NCBI GenBank assembly: GCA_025060615.1
Contig: JANXBS010000027.1
Location: forward strand, 1 to 41,070
DNA length: 41,070 bases
Reading direction: 5' to 3'
Source: Anaerolineae bacterium
Lineage (GTDB): Bacteria; Chloroflexota; Anaerolineae; DUEN01
In this document: one piece after another, positions 7,512-14,494 of the stretch
Layout of the letters: the number at the start of each line of letters is the position of its first letter
Numbering within the stretch: position 1 is the stretch's first letter
Translations under genes and position numbers: made by a program
Notes under the pieces: model-generated
The model's input: the letters and a program-made list of their open reading frames with translations, nothing else
Databases searched by the model: none
What the model was told of the DNA's origin: nothing

Positions 7512-10226
7512 ATGACTGTACGCGACCATCTCTCCCTCGACGGTGCCTGGGACTTCCAATTCGACCCCGCTGGTGACCTCTCCCCAGGCCAGATCACGGC
7601 CTGGCGAACTGCCCAAGTCCCTATGCCCTGGCAGGCTCAGTTCCCTGACCTACACGAGGCAACTGGGATCGGCTGGTATCGCAAGTCGTTCGAAGTGCCG
7701 ACAAGTTGGGCGGGGCGGGCTGCTGTGCTTCACTTCGGTGCAGCCGACTACTTCGCCGAGGTGTGGGTGAACGGGCACTATGTTGGTTCCCATGAAGGAG
7801 GCCATCTCCCCTTCGAGTTCGAGGTCTCCGCCTGGCTGCGGCCGGGCCAGCGCAACGAGCTGCTCGTTCGGGTCGTGGACCCCGGCGCAGATCCGGAGCG
7901 CTACGCTGACTTCCCGATGGCCGAGATCCCGCATGGCAAGCAGTCGTGGTATGGGCCACAGGGCGGGCTATGGCAATCGGTCTGGATCGAAGCACGGTAC
8001 CCGATCTATCTGCATCCGATCCGCATCACGCCCGATCCACACCATGCGCAGGTCACGATAGATGCGCGGTTCAACGCGCCGGCGGCTCCCGGCATGGCGC
8101 TCACCCTTGTGATCAGTGATCCCGATGGTAAGATGGTGGCTCAGGGGACCAGAGAGCTGCCCATCGGAGCCACCTCTGCCTCCATGACACTGGATGTGCC
8201 CGGCTTTCGCTGGTGGTCTCCCGAATCGCCAGCCCTCTACCGAGCCGAGGCCCGCCTCCTAGTTCACGGGTCCACCGTGGATGTGACGGACGACACCTTC
8301 GGCTTTCGCACCATTGAAGCGAAGGAGGGACGCATTTGGCTCAACGGCCAGCCCATCTATCTGCGCAGCGCGCTCGACCAGGATTACTATCCAGGCACCA
8401 TCGGCACGCCCCCGTCGGATGCCTTCCTGGACGATCAGTTCCGCAAGGCGAAGGAGCTAGGACTGAATTCGTTGCGCCTCCACATCAAGGTGGGTGATCC
8501 TCGTTATTACCGGGCCGCCGATCGAGCCGGCTTGCTCATCTGGAGCGAGATCCCCAACTGGGCCCTGCTGACGGAGAAGGCCAAGGCACGAGCCAAGGCC
8601 ACCCTGGAGGGGATGATCGAACGGGACTGGAATCGGCCTTCGCTCATCGCCTGGTCCATCATCAACGAGGGATGGGGGCTGGACCTGCCGAACGATGCCA
8701 CGCACCGGGCCTGGCTCAAGGAGATGACCGCTTACGCCAGGCAGCTCGACCCATACCGGCTGGTCGTGGACAACTCGCCCTGCCCGCCCAATTTCCACAT
8801 CCAAAGCGACCTGGACGACTATCACATTTATCGCGCGATCCCAGACCACTACCGTGAGTTCGATGCCTGGGTCGAAGAGTTCGCCACTCGCCCGAACTGG
8901 ACGTACAGCCCTTTTGGGGACGCCGTGCGGACCCGCCAGGAGCCGCTGGTCGTATCCGAGTTCGGCAACTGGGGGCTACCCGACGCCGATCTACTCTCCG
9001 CCCATGGCGAGCCGTGGTGGTTCGAGACCGGGCTGGAGTGGGGCGACGGAGTAGTATATCCTCATGGCGTGCAACGGCGATGTCGGCTGTGGGGCCTGGA
9101 TCGGGTCTTCGGCAGCTACCAGAAGCTCGTCGAGGCCACGCAATGGCAAGAGTACCTGGCACTGAAGTTCGAGATCGAGGCGATCCGCCGGCGGCCTGCT
9201 ATCCAAGGCTATGTCATCACCGAGTTCACCGATGTGCATTGGGAGTGTAATGGGCTATTGGATATGGAGCGCCGGCCTAAGGCGTTCCATCAGATGCTGC
9301 GTCGCATCAACGCCGACGATGTGGTCGTGCCTGCTAGCGAGCGATGGGCCTATTGGGCGGGCGAGCCGGTAGCCGTGCAGGTGTGGCTCTCCCATTATGG
9401 CGCGGCCATCCCGGGGGCCGGCGTGGTGCGCTGGCAGGTGGAAGGGACGGTGCTGGCCGGGGAGATGCCCGCGCCGCCTCTCGCGCGCGGCCAGGTGGTG
9501 AATCTGGGCGAGATCACCTTCGCTGCGCCGGAGGTAACCGGGGAGTATGGGCGACAGTTCACGCTCAGCCTGTGCTGGCAGGGGGCTGATGGCCGCGTGG
9601 TGGCCGAAAACGACTTCACCTTCAGCGTGTTCCCGCTCGGATTGCGATCGGTTGCGCCCGAAGCGGCCTTGTGGACGCCAAATAGCGAGCTGATGGATCG
9701 GTTGCGAGGGCTGTCATGGCCTGTAGCAGATGCGCTGAGGCCGAACGCCCTCGTCATCGCACGTCAGTTGGACCTTGAATTACACCGTTGGGTGCAGCAT
9801 GGAGGGCATCTGTTGCTGTTGGCCGATGGGCCTGAGGCGCTGAGCGCGCCACTGCCGCATGTTCGCGTGGTGCCCAGGCAGGGCACCGTATGGCAGGGAG
9901 ATTGGGCTAGTTCGTTCTCCTGGTTGAGGCGAACCGGCCCGTACGCAGCGCTGCCAGGTGGGCCGCTCCTGGACTTCAGCTTTAGCCGCGTGATCCCGGA
10001 GCATATCATCGCTGGGCTATCGCCCTGGGATTTTGAGACCGATGTGGATGCGGGGTTATTCGTCGGGTGGATCCACAAGCCGGTGGCGCTGATCGCTCGG
10101 GTGCGCTATGGGCGCGGCGTGGTATTGATCACCACGTTCCGGATATGCCACGAGAACGTCGGCGAGGATCCTGTGGCGACGGCGCTGTTGCGAGCGCTGG
10201 TGTCTCGGCTCTCACCTACCCATTAG
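7512..10226 (+). CDS. Glycoside hydrolase family 2 enzyme (beta-galactosidase/glucuronidase-like)
   Basis: 904 residues, no signal peptide. Domains in order: jelly-roll sugar-binding domain (about 1-165, with the WYRKSFEVP and GADYFAEVWVNG segments), immunoglobulin-like domain (about 170-270), TIM barrel (about 270-610) and extra C-terminal beta and Rossmann-like parts. The acid/base is expected at Glu386 in WSIINEGWG and the nucleophile at Glu483 in VVSEFGNWG. GYVITEFTDVHWECNGLLD matches the usual GH2 barrel end. ATG 7512 has AGGAG 6 bases upstream; the longer frame from 7437 starts inside the repeat and is rejected. Its place after GH51 suggests it trims the same imported oligosaccharide. 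The exact sugar (galactose, glucuronate, mannose or arabinopyranose) cannot be read. Confidence 0.9.
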   Translation: MTVRDHLSLDGAWDFQFDPAGDLSPGQITAWRTAQVPMPWQAQFPDLHEATGIGWYRKSFEVPTSWAGRAAVLHFGAADYFAEVWVNGHYVGSHEGGHLPFEFEVSAWLRPGQRNELLVRVVDPGADPERYADFPMAEIPHGKQSWYGPQGGLWQSVWIEARYPIYLHPIRITPDPHHAQVTIDARFNAPAAPGMALTLVISDPDGKMVAQGTRELPIGATSASMTLDVPGFRWWSPESPALYRAEARLLVHGSTVDVTDDTFGFRTIEAKEGRIWLNGQPIYLRSALDQDYYPGTIGTPPSDAFLDDQFRKAKELGLNSLRLHIKVGDPRYYRAADRAGLLIWSEIPNWALLTEKAKARAKATLEGMIERDWNRPSLIAWSIINEGWGLDLPNDATHRAWLKEMTAYARQLDPYRLVVDNSPCPPNFHIQSDLDDYHIYRAIPDHYREFDAWVEEFATRPNWTYSPFGDAVRTRQEPLVVSEFGNWGLPDADLLSAHGEPWWFETGLEWGDGVVYPHGVQRRCRLWGLDRVFGSYQKLVEATQWQEYLALKFEIEAIRRRPAIQGYVITEFTDVHWECNGLLDMERRPKAFHQMLRRINADDVVVPASERWAYWAGEPVAVQVWLSHYGAAIPGAGVVRWQVEGTVLAGEMPAPPLARGQVVNLGEITFAAPEVTGEYGRQFTLSLCWQGADGRVVAENDFTFSVFPLGLRSVAPEAALWTPNSELMDRLRGLSWPVADALRPNALVIARQLDLELHRWVQHGGHLLLLADGPEALSAPLPHVRVVPRQGTVWQGDWASSFSWLRRTGPYAALPGGPLLDFSFSRVIPEHIIAGLSPWDFETDVDAGLFVGWIHKPVALIARVRYGRGVVLITTFRICHENVGEDPVATALLRALVSRLSPTH

Positions 10227-10282
10227 AGCTGGTGTGGTTTCCTGAAGTCTCAGTTGAGCAGGTGCCATTCCGCTTAAACCTT

Positions 10283-10311
10283 TTGCCCACCTTCATCATC
10301 CGACGTATAAT
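10283..10311 (+). promoter_or_regulatory. Promoter of the HEPN/nucleotidyltransferase pair
   Basis: TTGCCC (10283-10288) and a perfect TATAAT (10306-10311) with 17 bases between. Transcription would start about 10318, exactly at GGAGG, giving a leader of only about 10 bases before the GTG at 10329. Confidence 0.6.
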
Positions 10312-10328
10312 GTCCCCGGAGGTGAGGG

Positions 10329-10727
10329 GTGGAGCGAGCTGCTGATTGGATGGATCAGGCCCAGGGTGATCTGGCACATGCCAAGAGCGATGCGGAGCGT
10401 GGATTTTACGATTGGGCTTGCTTTTCCGCTCAACAAGCGGCTGAAAAGGCGGTCAAAGCAGTCTTCCAGAAAATGGGTGCCGAAGCATGGGGACACTCGG
10501 TTGCCGATCTTTTGGAGGAGCTGGCCAAGTCAAGCCCGGTGCCTGAGGAACTCAAGGACATCGCGTTAGAGTTGGATAAGGCGTATATCCCCACGCGCTA
10601 TCCAAACGCTCACCCTTCTGGCTCGCCGCGACGCCGCTATACTCGTACGGAGGCCGAACGGATGACGGCCTATGCCGAGAAAATCGTCCGGTTTTGTGAA
10701 GGTCTTTTATCCGCCCTTCAGCCGTGA
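10329..10727 (+). CDS. HEPN-domain protein, probable toxin of a HEPN/MNT pair
   Basis: 132 residues, all helical. HEPN proteins are RNases or RNA binders that use an R-X4-6-H motif; here it is RYPNAH with Arg90 and His95. The FSAQQAAEKAVKAV helix is the usual dimer helix of this family. GTG at 10329 has GGAGG 6 bases upstream. The gene overlaps the following nucleotidyltransferase gene. In characterised pairs the nucleotidyltransferase silences HEPN by adding AMP to a tyrosine next to the motif. No Tyr follows His95 here in the HxY position, so control may be by binding or at another tyrosine. Both glycosidases end just upstream; this is an inserted accessory module. Confidence 0.85.
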   Translation: MERAADWMDQAQGDLAHAKSDAERGFYDWACFSAQQAAEKAVKAVFQKMGAEAWGHSVADLLEELAKSSPVPEELKDIALELDKAYIPTRYPNAHPSGSPRRRYTRTEAERMTAYAEKIVRFCEGLLSALQP

Positions 10728-11013
10728 AGAATTGATCACCCTGCTGCGTCAGCGAGTGAGCATGTTGCAAGAGAAGCTGCCGTTGAAGCGAGTGGTGCTC
10801 TTCGGCTCTTATGCTCAGGGCAGACAGACTATCGCTAGCGATGTAGATTTGTTGGTCATCTATGCCGGAGAGCCTCGAGAGGATGCTTACGCCCTGGTAA
10901 AGCGGACGCTAGGCATTCGCCTCCTTGAGCCACACGTGTACGCGGAGAGAGAGTACGAGCAAGCGAAGGAAACGTTGGAATGGATGGTCAAAGGCGGCAT
11001 CCTCATAGAGTAG
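10696..11013 (+). CDS. Minimal nucleotidyltransferase (MNT), probable antitoxin
   Basis: 105 residues from GTG 10696, or 113 from ATG 10672; neither has a good ribosome site, so translation is probably coupled to the HEPN gene, which it overlaps. The polymerase-beta-like motif is intact: LFGSYAQGR then SDVDLLV, with Asp49 and Asp51 as metal ligands. VKVFYPPFSREEL at the GTG start resembles family N-termini. A third acidic residue may lie in the LEPHVYAERE segment. Known relatives AMPylate or bind their HEPN partner and so act as the antitoxin. Function as a pair is inferred from overlap and order. Confidence 0.85.
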   Translation: MKVFYPPFSREELITLLRQRVSMLQEKLPLKRVVLFGSYAQGRQTIASDVDLLVIYAGEPREDAYALVKRTLGIRLLEPHVYAEREYEQAKETLEWMVKGGILIE

Positions 11014-11037
11014 AGCGTAGATAGGCCACCCGCTTAG

Positions 11038-11051
11038 CAGCAACGTTGCTG
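11038..11051. other. 14-bp perfect palindrome between convergent genes
   Basis: CAGCAACGTTGCTG lies between the stop of the nucleotidyltransferase (11013) and the stop of the oxidoreductase (11064). It may be a bidirectional transcription end or a chance palindrome; no T tract is present. Confidence 0.35.
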
Positions 11052-11063
11052 ATCATCGCCAGC

Positions 11064-12113
11064 TTAGCCGCCATTGGCTTGCAGAGGAAGGGACACTGGC
11101 TGGCCGGTGCGTGCCGATTGGTAGATCGCCAGGATGATCTCCACCGATTTACGCCCCTCTTCGCCTGAGACGGGCATGGGCTTGCCTTCCAAGATCGCGT
11201 TGACCGACGCCTGAAAAATGGGAAGATGGGCTTTCCACCAGGGCGCGCCCGGCTCCGGCACATAGGTGCCGGCCAGTTCTGGATCGTCCTCGGAGGGCAT
11301 CCCGTCGCCCTCGGCCACTTTGCACTCCACCAGCCGATTGTCCTCGATGGAAGCGCCGCCCCGATCACCATGGATGTCCAAGCGGGCTGAAAAGCCAGGA
11401 TTAGCTGCGGTTGTCCCTTCAACGATCCCCAACGCCCCGCTGCGAAACCGCAAGACGGCCGTGGCCACGTCTTCTGTTTCGATCTCATGGGCCAGCGTGT
11501 TGGTATAGGCGAAGACCTGCTCCACCGGCCCCATGCACCATTGAAGCAAGTCCACATAGTGGATGGATTGGTTCATCAGCGCGCCGCCGCCATCCAGCGC
11601 CCAGGTGCCGCGCCAACGGGCGATATGAAAATATTCCTGCGTCCGCCACCAGCGCACCAGCGCGTTGCCCAGCACTGGTCGGCCGAAGATCCCTCGCCGC
11701 ATGGCCAGATACAGTCGCATCACGTCACGGTGAAAACGGTTCTGAAAGATGACGCCCAAACGCACGCCCGCCTCTCGGGCCGCAGCGATCATGCGGTCGG
11801 CATCGGCTAGGTGGATGGCCATCGGCTTCTCAGTCAGGATATGCTTACCCGCACGGGCCGCCTCGATCGCCTGTTCGGCGTGCATCCCGCTAGGCGTGCC
11901 GATGGTCACCGCGTCGATATCAGGCCGCGCCAACATCTCCCGGTAATCCTGATACCAGGCCACGCCATAGCGCTCAGCCACCCTCTGCGCCACCTCCGGC
12001 ACAGCGTCAGCCACAGCCACCAGCCGTGCCCCTCGCACCGCTTGCAACACCTCAGCGTGCACGGTGCCGATCACGCCGCAACCGATCACCCCAAAGCGGA
12101 TCTCGTCACTCAC
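11064..12113 (-). CDS. Gfo/Idh/MocA-family NAD(P)-dependent oxidoreductase
   Basis: 349 residues. The Rossmann fold begins FGVIGCGVIGTVHAE (glycine motif near residue 10) and the family signature GKHILTEKPMA holds Lys96, which is the usual catalytic lysine. The C-terminal alpha/beta domain has GGGALMNQSIHYVDLLQW, where the histidine is often catalytic. GTG at 12113 is chosen because GGAGGAGGAAG lies 6 bases upstream; the longer frame to 12149 would overlap the end of rimI. Substrates of this family are sugars, inositols or related polyols; which one is not visible. It follows tsaE-tsaB-rimI on the same strand. Confidence 0.9.
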   Translation of the reverse strand: MSDEIRFGVIGCGVIGTVHAEVLQAVRGARLVAVADAVPEVAQRVAERYGVAWYQDYREMLARPDIDAVTIGTPSGMHAEQAIEAARAGKHILTEKPMAIHLADADRMIAAAREAGVRLGVIFQNRFHRDVMRLYLAMRRGIFGRPVLGNALVRWWRTQEYFHIARWRGTWALDGGGALMNQSIHYVDLLQWCMGPVEQVFAYTNTLAHEIETEDVATAVLRFRSGALGIVEGTTAANPGFSARLDIHGDRGGASIEDNRLVECKVAEGDGMPSEDDPELAGTYVPEPGAPWWKAHLPIFQASVNAILEGKPMPVSGEEGRKSVEIILAIYQSARTGQPVSLPLQANGG

Positions 12114-12145
12114 GGCGGCTTCCTCCTCCCCCCTGTGTTTCATGA

Positions 12146-12757
12146 TCAAACCTCCCTCGCCTGTGCTTCAGATGGGTGTTCGCGCATCAGCTCACGCCCC
12201 CACGCGCGTAGCCGCGCTGATACGATCGCGCGCCGTTGCGCTAGCAGCCGCTGCATCGCCGGCGCCCTCAGCGAAGGCGTCGCCATGATCAGAGCGTCCT
12301 CGTTGTTATCGCTGTAGTAGCGCCGACGTACCCCTGTCTGTTCGAAACCGGTGCGACGATACAGTCGCTGGGCTGTCAGATTGCTTGCGCGCACCTCGAG
12401 CGTCGCCCGCTCCGCCCCTACTGATCGGCTTAGATCGAGCAGATGCAGCAGAAGCCACTCGCCCAGGCCGTGCCGTCGGAAGGAGGGGTGGGTGGCAAGG
12501 GTGCAGATGTGCGCCTCCTCTTCTAAGAGCCAAAGCCCTCCGTAGGCCAATAATGCGGGCAAAGTCGTGAAGCGTGCTACGGGGCGCACGGCTAGGTAAT
12601 ACCCGTTGGGATTCTGGGTGAGCTCGTAGCGGTAGACGCTACGCGGCCACGGAAGGGCGAAGCTGGCCTGTTCCAATGACATGAGCTCGTCCAGATCTTC
12701 CAGGCGCAGAGGGGTCACCACCACAGGTAACACGCCGGAGTTCTCAACCTCGTTCAT
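12146..12757 (-). CDS. rimI: Ribosomal protein S18 alanine N-acetyltransferase
   Basis: 203 residues, GNAT fold. RimI acetylates the N-terminal alanine of ribosomal protein S18 using acetyl-CoA. The acetyl-CoA loop reads RRHGLGEWLL and the C-terminal RimI signature RRYYSDNNEDALIM is well kept. The protein is longer than the usual 150-160 residues by a C-terminal basic extension (about 50 residues, MQRLLAQRRAIVSARLRAW). Its ATG overlaps the tsaB stop by four bases (ATGA), which shows translational coupling. Confidence 0.9.
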   Translation of the reverse strand: MNEVENSGVLPVVVTPLRLEDLDELMSLEQASFALPWPRSVYRYELTQNPNGYYLAVRPVARFTTLPALLAYGGLWLLEEEAHICTLATHPSFRRHGLGEWLLLHLLDLSRSVGAERATLEVRASNLTAQRLYRRTGFEQTGVRRRYYSDNNEDALIMATPSLRAPAMQRLLAQRRAIVSARLRAWGRELMREHPSEAQAREV

Positions 12758-13425
12758 GCGCTTTCCCCCGACGGTTCATGCAGATAGATCGGGCTGAGGG
12801 TCGCCGGATCGTCTATCTTCCCCGCCTGCCAACGCGCCCAGGCGATCTCCGCGAGCATCCCCGCGCGGCGCAAGCGCATCGCCGGCGGCGCCAGCAGAAA
12901 TCGCTCACCCAGGAGATGGCTCAGGCGATCGGCGTTCTGGGCTAACAGCTCACCACTGAACAGGGTCGGCTCATCCGCTGCGGCAGCCACGGCGTCTACT
13001 GGGCTCAGCCGGTAGCCGGTGACCGTTTCCCAGCCGTTGGCGGTATGGCGATAGAGCGCCCAGCACAGGCGGCCGCGGCCGGCCTGTACCACTGCACACA
13101 CCGGGCGCGGCTGCCATTGGTGGGGATAGGCGACCACGTCAAGGGTGGGCACCCCGATGAGCGCTGCCCCAGTGGCCAGTGTTAGCCCTTTGGCCAGGCT
13201 TAGCGCCACGCGTAACCCGGTGAACGAGCCGGGGCCCAGCGACACGGCCACCGCGAGGAGCTGAGATGGATACACCCCCGCTTGAGCGAGCAAGGCGCTC
13301 ACATGAGGAGCCAGCTCAACGGTATGCCGCCGGGCTGAATGCCAGCTATGCTCGGCCACCACGCGCCACCCGTCGTAGAGCGCGATGCTGGCCAAATCGG
13401 TAGCCGTGTCGAGAGCAAGCAGCAT
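12754..13425 (-). CDS. tsaB: tRNA threonylcarbamoyladenosine synthesis protein TsaB
   Basis: 223 residues. Inactive ASKHA-fold partner of TsaD in forming t6A at position 37 of ANN-decoding tRNAs. Visible family marks are MLLALDTATDLASIAL at the start and VAVSLGPGSFTGLRVALSLA in the middle. ATG 13425 is chosen because it starts right at the conserved strand; a GTG at 13464 would add 13 residues that do not fit. The ribosome site is weak for both. tsaD is not in the window. Confidence 0.92.
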   Translation of the reverse strand: MLLALDTATDLASIALYDGWRVVAEHSWHSARRHTVELAPHVSALLAQAGVYPSQLLAVAVSLGPGSFTGLRVALSLAKGLTLATGAALIGVPTLDVVAYPHQWQPRPVCAVVQAGRGRLCWALYRHTANGWETVTGYRLSPVDAVAAAADEPTLFSGELLAQNADRLSHLLGERFLLAPPAMRLRRAGMLAEIAWARWQAGKIDDPATLSPIYLHEPSGESA

Positions 13426-13497
13426 GCGGTCTCGCCAGAATCCCCATGAGCTGTGTACCGGCACCAGCCTTCTTGGAGCCGAGATAAGCGATCAGCC

Positions 13498-14040
13498 TCA
13501 AGCGCATGTAGAGGCTTTTGCCTGCCGCAGCGCGCGGACCAACGCTGCATAACGAGCGCCGCGCCCCACGATCTCGATCTCGCGCTCCGATGGACCGGCC
13601 CAAGCCAAGGTCACATCCAACCGCTCGGCCGGCAACAGTCCCCGCTTACCAGGCGTTGAGGCCAAGCGATCGGCCCATTCGATCACACAAACCCCGTCAT
13701 TGGATAACAGCTCTTCCAGCCCGATCTCCCACGCTTCAACGGGAGCATCAGTCAGGCGGTAACAGTCCACATGATAGAGCGGCGGTGTAGAGCGGTATTC
13801 GTTGATCAGAATAAAAGTCGGGCTGGTGACCGGTTGGGTGATCCCCAGCCCGCGCGCCAGGCCCTGTACCAACGTGGTCTTCCCCGCGCCCAGATCGCCG
13901 AAGAGGGCGATGACATCCCCTGCCTGCACCCATACCGCCAGCGCAGTCCCCAGCGCGGCCGTCTCCTCGGGCGCGCGACTATGGCAGACCCACCGTTCCT
14001 CTTCAGGCGGAGAAGCTTGACCAGATGCAGAGATGCTCAC
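13498..14040 (-). CDS. tsaE: tRNA threonylcarbamoyladenosine synthesis ATPase TsaE
   Basis: 180 residues. P-loop ATPase that recycles the TsaBD complex. Walker A is GDLGAGKTT (residues 48-56), followed by [14 protein letters not shown] and the LYHVDCYRL and CVIEWADR segments of the family. The GTG start at 14040 has no Shine-Dalgarno site, and a TATAAT box ends only 7 bases upstream, so the mRNA is probably leaderless. First gene of tsaE-tsaB-rimI. The C-terminus is somewhat longer than usual. Confidence 0.92.
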   Translation of the reverse strand: MSISASGQASPPEEERWVCHSRAPEETAALGTALAVWVQAGDVIALFGDLGAGKTTLVQGLARGLGITQPVTSPTFILINEYRSTPPLYHVDCYRLTDAPVEAWEIGLEELLSNDGVCVIEWADRLASTPGKRGLLPAERLDVTLAWAGPSEREIEIVGRGARYAALVRALRQAKASTCA

Positions 14041-14047
14041 AAGAGGG

Positions 14048-14076
14048 ATTATACTGCGAAGCCGTTAGCCGTCCAA
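14048..14076 (-). promoter_or_regulatory. Promoter for leaderless tsaE transcript
   Basis: On the minus strand TTGGAC (14071-14076) and perfect TATAAT (14048-14053) are 17 bases apart. The usual start point, 7 bases below the box, falls on the GTG start codon of tsaE. Confidence 0.7.
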
Positions 14077-14123
14077 TCCAGAGGGATCGGTTATAACAGT
14101 CCTCCGGGTATACATGCCGAGGA

Positions 14124-14155
14124 GGCCCCCTCCCCCGAGCTTGGGGAAGGGGGCC
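14124..14155. terminator. Strong GC hairpin downstream of the secreted-protein gene and remnant
   Basis: GGCCCCCT and AGGGGGCC (14124-14131 with 14148-14155) plus CCCC/GGGG (14133-14136 with 14143-14146) form a 12-bp stem with one mismatch and a short loop. It lies after the minus-strand protein gene and its remnant and upstream of the tsaE promoter. No T tract on either side, so rho-independent action is uncertain. It may also be a dispersed repeat. Confidence 0.5.
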
Positions 14156-14204
14156 AGTGAAATAAAGCCCTTTCCCGAACCGGTGCTCTGGGCAGCCGAT
14201 GGCA

Positions 14205-14473
14205 TTACGGCCCCCGCAAGATCAACGGCAGGTAGGTCGGCGAGCTTCCAACGAAGATCCTCCGACTGGCCATGCCGCTTTGGCCATCGCGGTCGGTCAC
14301 GACCAAGGTGATCTGATGCCATCCCCACTGGAGCCCCCGCACCGAGAGATGGCGACCAGTGCCCAGGTTTCCTTGCCGGTCGGAAAGCCAGCTCAGCCCG
14401 GCATCGGGCAGGTTGCCGTCCTCAACAATGAAAGCGGTCGGCTCCGGATGATGGCGTTGAAGGACTCTATCAC
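14205..14473 (-). pseudogene. Remnant of the C-terminal end of a secreted multidomain protein
   Basis: A minus-strand frame ending with TAA at 14205-14207 codes about 85 residues without a usable start. It reads as the last PKD/Ig-like domain of a secreted protein: AFIVEDGNLPDAGLSW, then LSDRQGNLGTG, GWHQITLVVTDRDGQS, and the tail TYLPLILRGP. The tail has the same form as the end of the complete protein next door (LYLPLLSKP). The frame enters only after the neighbour's TAG at 14495, so it is a separate broken gene or the former C-terminus of that protein cut off by a rearrangement. Confidence 0.75.
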
Positions 14474-14494
14474 ACGGCGTAGTTCTCTGACAAG

